Shown here: positions 1 through 4,289 of the stretch, in pieces | Layout of the letters: each line of letters opens with the position of its first letter | Position numbering within the stretch: position 1 is the stretch's first letter | Origin: Lysobacterales bacterium | Lineage (GTDB): Bacteria; Pseudomonadota; Gammaproteobacteria; Xanthomonadales; Marinicellaceae | Length of the DNA stretch: 6,940 nt | Assembly: GCA_027083915.1 (NCBI GenBank) | Contig: JALWML010000132.1 | Location: forward strand, 1 to 6,940 | Reading direction: 5' to 3' | Position numbers and translations under genes: made by a program | The notes under the pieces: generated by a model | Seen by the model: the letters and a program-made list of their open reading frames with translations, nothing else | Told to the model about the DNA's origin: nothing | Databases searched by the model: none

Positions 1-446
1 GTAGTTAGTGCTAATCGATAGACATCTCTTTTTTTTGACTTGATTAAAATATGCTTTTTAAATATTCCTTCAATTTCAAAACCCATTTTAAGATAAGAAT
101 TTAATAGTACATTTCCATTGTCATAAATTTCAGTCGAAAGCTTTTGGCTACTCAGTTTTTGAAAACAATATTTAATAAAGTCATAGAGTCGACTCTCATT
201 ATTTTTTTTATCGTCTACAAAATTATAAATACTCACAAAAGTATTCTCCTGCTCTTTAACTTGAGCAAGAAATAAGTGAGTGACTTCACTTTGATTGGAG
301 CATTGAAAAATACGATAGCTTTTTATTTCTTTTTTTTGTAGTTGTAAAGCGGTTGGTAACATTCCATAGCTATCTAAATTTAAAGTCTTCTCACTTATTA
401 AGTTAGCGATTTGATTTATCGTATATTTGGTTTTTTCTATAATCAT
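1..446 (-). CDS. GNAT-family N-acetyltransferase, C-terminus cut by window edge
   Basis: An open frame runs from ATG at 446-444 to the left edge without a stop (148 full codons). The start is fixed by an in-frame TAG two codons upstream; I see no clear Shine-Dalgarno site. The product begins MIIEKTKYTINQIANLI. Its last third has the typical GNAT end pattern: a glutamate strand (STEIYDNGN), then N-x-x-L-L-N-S-Y-L-K-M-G-F and E-I-E-G-I-F-K-K-H, then a D-V-Y-R-L-A-L strand. In GNAT enzymes the N...Y..LGF stretch helps bind acetyl-CoA, and the later strands close the sheet. GNATs of this general shape (RimL- or PseH-like) acetylate amino groups of proteins or amino sugars; the acceptor cannot be read here. 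Most of the protein is probably present, since such proteins are usually 150-180 residues. It is divergent from the gene at 564. The family call is fairly firm; the substrate is unknown. Confidence 0.72.
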   Translation of the reverse strand, partial: MIIEKTKYTINQIANLISEKTLNLDSYGMLPTALQLQKKEIKSYRIFQCSNQSEVTHLFLAQVKEQENTFVSIYNFVDDKKNNESRLYDFIKYCFQKLSSQKLSTEIYDNGNVLLNSYLKMGFEIEGIFKKHILIKSKKRDVYRLALT

Positions 447-563
447 AATCTAAACTATAAACTGAATTTTGCAAAAAATAAAGTTTAATTAATACTGTTG
501 TAAATATACCTTTATATTAAGAAAGGAAATGGTTATTATATTTTTTTATACTATTTTTTTATT
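447..563. promoter_or_regulatory. divergent intergenic region
   Basis: This 117-base, very AT-rich gap separates two divergent genes, so both promoters should lie here. It contains a TTAATTAA palindrome near 484-491, a TTGTAA word at 498-503 and a TATATT word at 513-518. No -35/-10 pair with normal spacing stands out. The only purine-rich ribosome-binding-like stretch on the plus strand is AAGAAAGGAA (519-528). It sits 35 bases before the ATG at 564 and only a few bases before an out-of-frame ATG at 529. Confidence 0.35.
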
Positions 564-1070
564 ATGGAATGTAACTCAAATTTATTAAAAATCATTAACC
601 CTGTTGTTGTCGATGACAGTCATTATTTTGTAAAAGATTTATTTCAAAAAAAATTTGGTTGTGCTCCACCCAAGCAAGGCATTCATTTAATAGGCTTTTA
701 TAAAAATAAAGATGGATACTACCTACCTGCTAGTTACATTTGTTTAACACCATTTAAAAAAACCCTGTTAGTTGGAGGAGTCATGACTGACGGTCGTGTG
801 ATAAAACAAATGTCAGATGAAGAGAAACAAATAATTACCGAGTGTGGAGGAATTTATTTAAACCTTCTTAAGTATACTTTTGAAAGGTTTGCTCAAGATT
901 GTGATGCTTTTTTTGGTTATTGTAATAACCCTCGAGCCTTAGAAGTAGATTTGGCAGCAGGATTTGTCGAGACAGAGTATCAGTATTTATTGGTTAATTT
1001 TCATAAACCATTGTCAGCTTGGAGAAAGAAAAAGCTCTTTAAAATCGTTAACAAACTTGGTCCATTTTAA
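564..1070 (+). CDS. conserved protein of unknown function, possibly GNAT-like
   Basis: The product has 168 residues, no signal peptide and no membrane helix, so it is probably cytoplasmic. I do not recognise a characterised family. The middle (about residues 40-80) is a set of strands rich in G, Y and hydrophobics (GIHLIGFYKNKDGYYLPASY, then LLVGGVMTDGR). A helix follows around 85-108, then FFGYCNNPRALEVDLAAGF, and a basic tail that ends KLGPF. The order of strands, a helix, then a residue block ending in AGF followed by a strand (YQYLLVNF) resembles the acyl-CoA-binding half of GNAT acyltransferases. That is inference from pattern only. ATG 564 is the first ATG, GTG or TTG in a frame open since the stop at 501-503, but no Shine-Dalgarno precedes it closely. 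It is convergent with the deacetylase gene, with four bases between the stops. A GNAT on one side and a deacetylase on the other suggest a role in glycan or amino-sugar acylation. Confidence 0.8.
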   Translation: MECNSNLLKIINPVVVDDSHYFVKDLFQKKFGCAPPKQGIHLIGFYKNKDGYYLPASYICLTPFKKTLLVGGVMTDGRVIKQMSDEEKQIITECGGIYLNLLKYTFERFAQDCDAFFGYCNNPRALEVDLAAGFVETEYQYLLVNFHKPLSAWRKKKLFKIVNKLGPF

Positions 1071-1074
1071 AAGG

Positions 1075-1881
1075 TTAGCTTAATAAGATTTGTTTTAACT
1101 CTTTAACATTTTTCCAATCAGTACCACAAACATAGCGTGGGATTTTCCAATGATGAGTATTTTTTTGAGTGTGTTGTGCCTCACATGTAAAGGCTCCCAC
1201 AATACCATTTTGTTTAGCGGGCAAAAACTCTTCGGTAAGAAAATCATTGTAATCACCATAAGGATAAGCAAAAAGTGTAACTGTTTTATTTTTGATTCGT
1301 GATTCAATATAACTTGATGCATCTACTATCTGTTTTTTTGCTTCTTCTTGTGTATCAATAACGCTAAAGTCACCTTTGATGTTATCTTTTTGAAAAACAT
1401 TTTCGATAGTGCGATGAACATGATCCCATGAGTGATTTTCAATAGATAGAATTGATATCTCTTCAGCTTCTTGCCACCATGAATCTCCCCAAATTTTATG
1501 ACCTGCTAGGCAAGTTGTTTCAAGTATTGCTCGTGCTTCAGGTGATGCAATGACAAAAGAAGTGGCGTGAATGTATCGCCCCGTACTTTTTTGAAATTCT
1601 TTCATCAGTGTAAAAGCAGATTGTTGAAATCCTTGATAGGGGTGTTGCCAATCCCACAAATCAAGTTCAGTGCCATCATCAAAAGTCAAAACCAAGTAGT
1701 TTCTTGACTCATCAAGGTTAATTTCCTTATTAAGCCATTTGATTAATGTGTGGCTTGAAATAATAGTCACAGCTATTTCATCAAAAAGCTTCAAATCTTC
1801 TTTCAGAGCAACCAAGTCATTGGAGTGGTATTCATTGCCAGTAATATTGTTGGCATGATAAGTTAGTACAGGTATTCTCAT
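1075..1881 (-). CDS. NodB/CE4 polysaccharide deacetylase family protein
   Basis: The product has 268 residues and the conserved core of carbohydrate esterase family 4, metal-dependent enzymes that remove N- or O-acetyl groups from sugars. Motif 1 is T-F-D-D-G at residues 66-70; by family knowledge the first Asp is the catalytic base and the second binds metal. Motif 2 is N-H-S-W-D-H, giving metal-ligand candidates H150 and H154. Motif 3 is F-A-Y-P-Y-G at 204-209. The end carries W-K-I-P-R-Y-V-C-G-T-D-W, a pattern I associate with one CE4 subgroup. About 80 residues separate motifs 1 and 2, longer than in minimal NodB domains. The protein starts MRIPVLTYHA with no signal peptide, so it likely acts on a cytoplasmic precursor rather than on the wall. 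The ATG at 1881 has no clear Shine-Dalgarno. The family is firm; the substrate is unknown, with an amino sugar or glycan intermediate likely. Confidence 0.9.
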   Translation of the reverse strand: MRIPVLTYHANNITGNEYHSNDLVALKEDLKLFDEIAVTIISSHTLIKWLNKEINLDESRNYLVLTFDDGTELDLWDWQHPYQGFQQSAFTLMKEFQKSTGRYIHATSFVIASPEARAILETTCLAGHKIWGDSWWQEAEEISILSIENHSWDHVHRTIENVFQKDNIKGDFSVIDTQEEAKKQIVDASSYIESRIKNKTVTLFAYPYGDYNDFLTEEFLPAKQNGIVGAFTCEAQHTQKNTHHWKIPRYVCGTDWKNVKELKQILLS

Positions 1882-1925
1882 AATATTGATTTTACCATAG
1901 AGTCCTTTTCAAAACACATGGGAAG

Positions 1926-1954
1926 CTTAAAATAATATTCCTCTTAATTGTTAA
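1926..1954 (-). promoter_or_regulatory. possible sigma-70 promoter of the deacetylase gene
   Basis: On the minus strand TTAACA (1954-1949; 5 of 6 to TTGACA) is followed after 17 bases by TTTAAG (1931-1926; 4 of 6 to TATAAT). This is about 45 bases before the ATG at 1881. An alternative -10, TATTAT, lies a few bases upstream in the same stretch. In AT-rich DNA such matches are common, so this is weak. Confidence 0.25.
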
Positions 1955-2020
1955 CTACAATTGTAATGACCCAATAATACTCACAAATAAATTTTAGTTG
2001 TAATTATTACTTGTAACTAA
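1944..2020. promoter_or_regulatory. cluster of AT-rich dyads and TTGTAA words (operator-like)
   Basis: Three symmetric elements sit close together upstream of the deacetylase. AATTGT (1946-1951) and ACAATT (1957-1962) form a dyad with a 5-base spacer. It overlaps a perfect 10-base palindrome TACAATTGTA (1956-1965). An imperfect dyad spans 1994-2020, with outer arms TTAGTT and AACTAA around GTAAT-T-ATTAC. TTGTAA occurs in direct orientation at 1961, 1998 and 2011. This could be a regulator-binding region; no known operator consensus is recognised. Confidence 0.3.
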
Positions 2021-2031
2021 TCCTAACAGAA

Positions 2032-2112
2032 TTTTGCTTACTAGGCTAGAGAACAAGAGTCCTGGTGAGCAAAAGCTATACTGGAATTAAACCAACTTAA
2101 CAGTATTTTTTT
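2032..2112 (+). ncRNA. candidate small structured RNA with two hairpins
   Basis: Arm 2032-2045 (TTTTGCTTACTAGG) pairs with arm 2061-2074 (CCTGGTGAGCAAAA) over 14 bp, around a 15-base loop. Two of the pairs are T-G. They would be G-U wobbles only in plus-strand RNA and A-C mismatches in minus-strand RNA, so the structure favours plus-strand transcription. Three bases later a second hairpin (2078-2106) is followed by a T run ending at 2112, as at the end of a small RNA. No plus-strand gene ends here; the flanking genes are both minus. I see no convincing plus-strand promoter, the 5' end is unknown and no RNA family is recognised. The alternative is that it is 3' or 5' untranslated sequence of the flanking minus-strand genes. 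Confidence 0.3.
2078..2112 (+). terminator. Rho-independent terminator-like hairpin, plus strand
   Basis: ATACTG (2078-2083) pairs with CAGTAT (2101-2106). Inside, TTAA (2087-2090) can pair with TTAA (2097-2100) around the loop ACCAAC, leaving GAA bulged on the left. Six more T follow (2107-2112). The stem is AT-rich. Read on the minus strand, the same hairpin starts 18 bases after the methyltransferase stop and is followed only by AGCTTTTGC, so it may also end that transcript, less efficiently. Confidence 0.45.
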
Positions 2113-2124
2113 AACTTAAAGAAT

Positions 2125-3048
2125 TTAGTCTTGAGCTTTTCCCCATGCAGCTTCATTATTTTTCCATAATCCAATTGCATATTTACGATATAATTCTGCC
2201 ACTGGTTTATTCCCTAAAGTATCAATAAAATCTAACATTACCCGAGGATGTATTACATTATAAGTGACATCCATTGCATATTCGAATAGTTTTGAAAATG
2301 TTTGAGAATAAACAAATTTATTTTTATTTTCCATTAAATAATGAGATATTTCTTCTTTCTGTTGTGCTTGCATATCTTTTGTAGCAACAATTTGATTCCA
2401 AACAGAATCACTATAAGAACCAAGAATATCTAATTGTGCATGTTGGGCATAAAGGTTAAACTCATCAGGAGAACAAAACTGATTTCTTGCAACATCTTTT
2501 CGTTCAGAATGATTTGAAATAAACCAATTGTCAGCCTCATATTGCCATCTTTTCCAACCTATTGCTGTAGCAAGATTCCATGTTTCCATATAAACTAAAC
2601 CACCAGGTTTGAGAATACGGTTAAATTCTCGCATGTAGTTAAATAAATCTTCTTTGTCTAAGTGACAAAAAACAGCTACGGTATAAATTTTATCAACACT
2701 GTTACTTTCAATACAAGATAAATCATTGCGTTTTAGTGCGTGAAGTTCAATGTTGTCAAACTCTGTCAAACGATCTTTCGCAACCTTCAACATATTTTCA
2801 GAAATATCTGTACCAATCCACTTTTTACAATGTGGTGCCAGTAATTTACCAATACGAGCAACACCACAACCCAACTCTAAAACCACATCATCCTTATCAA
2901 TTTTTAAAACAGCAAGCATTTGATCTGCTGTCCACTTTCCATTGCTGATTAAGGTTTCTTCATCCGTACTACCATCAACAGCAATAGCTCCTGACTTTAA
3001 TGAGTTTACACGGTTATTCCACGTATCTTTATAATTGTTTAATTCCAT
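2125..3048 (-). CDS. class I SAM-dependent methyltransferase
   Basis: The product has 307 residues and a Rossmann-type methyltransferase domain at about 40-160. Motif I is V-V-L-E-L-G-C-G-V-A-R-I-G (55-67), the glycine-rich SAM loop. D81 in I-G-T-D-I-S ends strand 2 and should bind the ribose. A later strand carries V-D-K-I-Y-T-V-A-V-F-C-H-L (118-130). The strand-5 region is R-I-L-K-P-G-G-L-V-Y-M-E-T (144-156). The C-terminal 150 residues are helical and tryptophan- and tyrosine-rich, with no family I recognise; they probably choose the acceptor. There is no signal peptide, so it acts in the cytoplasm. ATG 3048 is supported by an in-frame TAA three codons upstream; ribosome-binding sequence is weak (AAAAAGA, about 12 bases upstream). 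Isolated between two untranslated gaps, it is probably transcribed alone. The domain is firm; the acceptor (sugar, lipid or small molecule) is unknown. Confidence 0.88.
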   Translation of the reverse strand: MELNNYKDTWNNRVNSLKSGAIAVDGSTDEETLISNGKWTADQMLAVLKIDKDDVVLELGCGVARIGKLLAPHCKKWIGTDISENMLKVAKDRLTEFDNIELHALKRNDLSCIESNSVDKIYTVAVFCHLDKEDLFNYMREFNRILKPGGLVYMETWNLATAIGWKRWQYEADNWFISNHSERKDVARNQFCSPDEFNLYAQHAQLDILGSYSDSVWNQIVATKDMQAQQKEEISHYLMENKNKFVYSQTFSKLFEYAMDVTYNVIHPRVMLDFIDTLGNKPVAELYRKYAIGLWKNNEAAWGKAQD

Positions 3049-3166
3049 AATTATTTATGTCTTTTTAATTGTTTTGATAAAGGGGCAGATTAACAGATAC
3101 TTTAAACAGTTACAAACTTTTTAAATAATGCCAATTAATATTCATAGGTATCTACATAAATTGATG

Positions 3167-3203
3167 AATACACTACCCTTGTAATTCGCAAGGGCAGTGT
3201 ATT
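3167..3203. terminator. strong stem-loop after the secreted-protein gene, possible terminator
   Basis: Arms of 15 bases, 3167-3181 (AATACACTACCCTTG) and 3189-3203, are complementary except for one central A-C mismatch, with a 7-base loop TAATTCG. The hairpin lies 12 bases past the stop of the minus-strand gene at 3216. The position and the GC-rich core suit a terminator, but no real T run follows on either strand (the minus strand continues CATCAATTT). It may instead be an RNA-stability hairpin or a protein-binding site. Confidence 0.5.
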
Positions 3204-3215
3204 GTAATTAAAAAT

Positions 3216-4112
3216 TTATGGATTTGTCCACTTAGCCACATAGACTTTACGAATACTTAAAGTCGGCCCTGTAATTCCATAATTCAACACACCTTCTTCA
3301 ATATTGTAATTCATCCCCAAAGGCAGTTTCCTTTCGCCATCACAATCAGCCTTAGTTTCGCATGGTGGGATAATAACAGGAGGATTATTTCTGAAAGCCG
3401 TTGAAATTATTACACTATCACCCCCAGTCGCATCCATAGCTTGTTCAGGTGCAGGTGTACTTCCGGAAGCTAAAAAGTTCCAACTGGTTGAAGCCCATGT
3501 TGGATTTTTCTTAAATATCCAATAGGCTACCCACCCTTTACTTACATGTAAATCAATACGATAGCGGCTATTATTTTGAATGGAAAAACCTAAACTTTGA
3601 TAAGAATCGCACATAACTAGTCCAGGACTAGAAATATTTAAAGAAAAATCTTCGACTGCGACTCCAAAACACCCATTAGGCGCCCCTTCCGTATGATGTA
3701 TAGCTAAACCTCTTCCTTCTATTCTTCCATAGGTTAGGTGATTAGAGCTATCTTTAGTAACATAGGAATCTCCACGTAAAGATATTGCCAAATGCATGCC
3801 AGAACTTACAGCTGTATTATTAAACATTGTATTACTATTCAACTCAAATGATAAGAATTGTGTTTCATTATCAGCTATACTTCCTACAGGGTTGTAAAAA
3901 AAATAACCTGGATCTTCATTATTCCAGTAATACGCACTTGATGTAGACAAAGGTCCAACATAAGTATGGGTGCTAGAGTGTGCTTGTAGGTATGGACCTA
4001 TTTCGGTAATACCATTTATGTAATCCTCATATTCACCTGAGCTCGCTTGTAATGTAAACAGTGTCAAAGTAAGCAAAACAATCTTACTTTTGTATTTAAA
4101 AAAATTATTCAT
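3216..4112 (-). CDS. secreted protein of unknown function
   Basis: The product has 298 residues. The N-terminus has a standard Sec signal peptide: basic MNNFFKYKSK, a hydrophobic core IVLLTLTLFTL and an Ala/Ser region QASSG, with cleavage likely near residues 24-26. The mature part is rich in S, N, Y, G and W with alternating-hydrophobicity strands, which suggests an all-beta fold. The segment Y-R-I-D-L-H-V-S-K-G-W-V-A-Y-W-I-F-K-K (184-202) recalls concanavalin-like jelly-roll proteins; this is a guess. Four cysteines (148, 168, 251, 257) are spaced as two likely disulfides, which fits export to the periplasm or beyond. There is no lipobox, anchor helix or sorting tail. The start is well supported by GAGGAA five bases before the ATG. 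It lies downstream of dnaE in the same direction but 177 bases away, so it probably has its own promoter. No family is recognised. Confidence 0.85.
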   Translation of the reverse strand: MNNFFKYKSKIVLLTLTLFTLQASSGEYEDYINGITEIGPYLQAHSSTHTYVGPLSTSSAYYWNNEDPGYFFYNPVGSIADNETQFLSFELNSNTMFNNTAVSSGMHLAISLRGDSYVTKDSSNHLTYGRIEGRGLAIHHTEGAPNGCFGVAVEDFSLNISSPGLVMCDSYQSLGFSIQNNSRYRIDLHVSKGWVAYWIFKKNPTWASTSWNFLASGSTPAPEQAMDATGGDSVIISTAFRNNPPVIIPPCETKADCDGERKLPLGMNYNIEEGVLNYGITGPTLSIRKVYVAKWTNP

Positions 4113-4117
4113 TTTTG

Positions 4118-4123
4118 TTCCTC
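4118..4123 (-). promoter_or_regulatory. Shine-Dalgarno site of the secreted-protein gene
   Basis: GAGGAA on the minus strand lies five bases before ATG 4112. It is the only strong ribosome-binding site next to a start in this window and fixes that start. Confidence 0.85.
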
Positions 4124-4129
4124 AATAAT

Positions 4130-4153
4130 ATTAATTGTGAAAGTACAATTAAT
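4130..4153. promoter_or_regulatory. perfect 24-bp dyad upstream of the secreted-protein gene
   Basis: Arms ATTAATTGT (4130-4138) and ACAATTAAT (4145-4153) are perfectly complementary around the 6-base spacer GAAAGT. It ends 6 bases upstream of the Shine-Dalgarno site, so it is either an operator overlapping the promoter or a hairpin in the mRNA leader. The inner AATTGT/ACAATT core is the same as in the dyad at 1946-1962. Confidence 0.45.
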
Positions 4154-4263
4154 TAGAGAGACCTACAATAAAGCATAATTCCTACAAATCCTTACCTATG
4201 TCTCAAAAGTTAAAATCAATGGCTTAAATTTAAAACTTTATTGAGTTGCTTACAAAAAGAGAA

Positions 4264-4287
4264 CTAAAATCAAAATTTTGAGATTAG
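4264..4287 (-). terminator. weak AT-rich inverted repeat after dnaE
   Basis: CTAA and TCAAAA (4264-4275) mirror TTTTGA and TTAG (4276-4287), with one 2-base mismatch; the centre is the perfect palindrome TCAAAATTTTGA. It begins 2 bases after the dnaE stop and on the minus strand is followed by TTCTCTTTTT. It could act as a terminator if the central bases form the loop, but the stem is almost all A-T. Confidence 0.3.
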
Positions 4288-4289
4288 CA

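Noticed and set aside
1095..1322. 75-codon minus-strand reading frame
   Set aside because: It lies wholly inside the deacetylase gene in another frame; its translation has no motif, while the deacetylase frame carries the CE4 motifs.
2032..2074. Integron attC-like or tRNA-like fold
   Set aside because: The hairpin lacks the attC core sites (GTTRRRY and its partner) and has no cloverleaf arms, so neither identity is supported.
2736..2948. 70-codon plus-strand reading frame
   Set aside because: Antisense to the SAM-binding part of the methyltransferase gene; low-complexity translation and no ribosome-binding site.
3049..3166. Sigma-70 promoter for the methyltransferase
   Set aside because: A TTGGCA word is present on the minus strand, but no -10-like hexamer lies at 16-18 bases from it; not strong enough to list.
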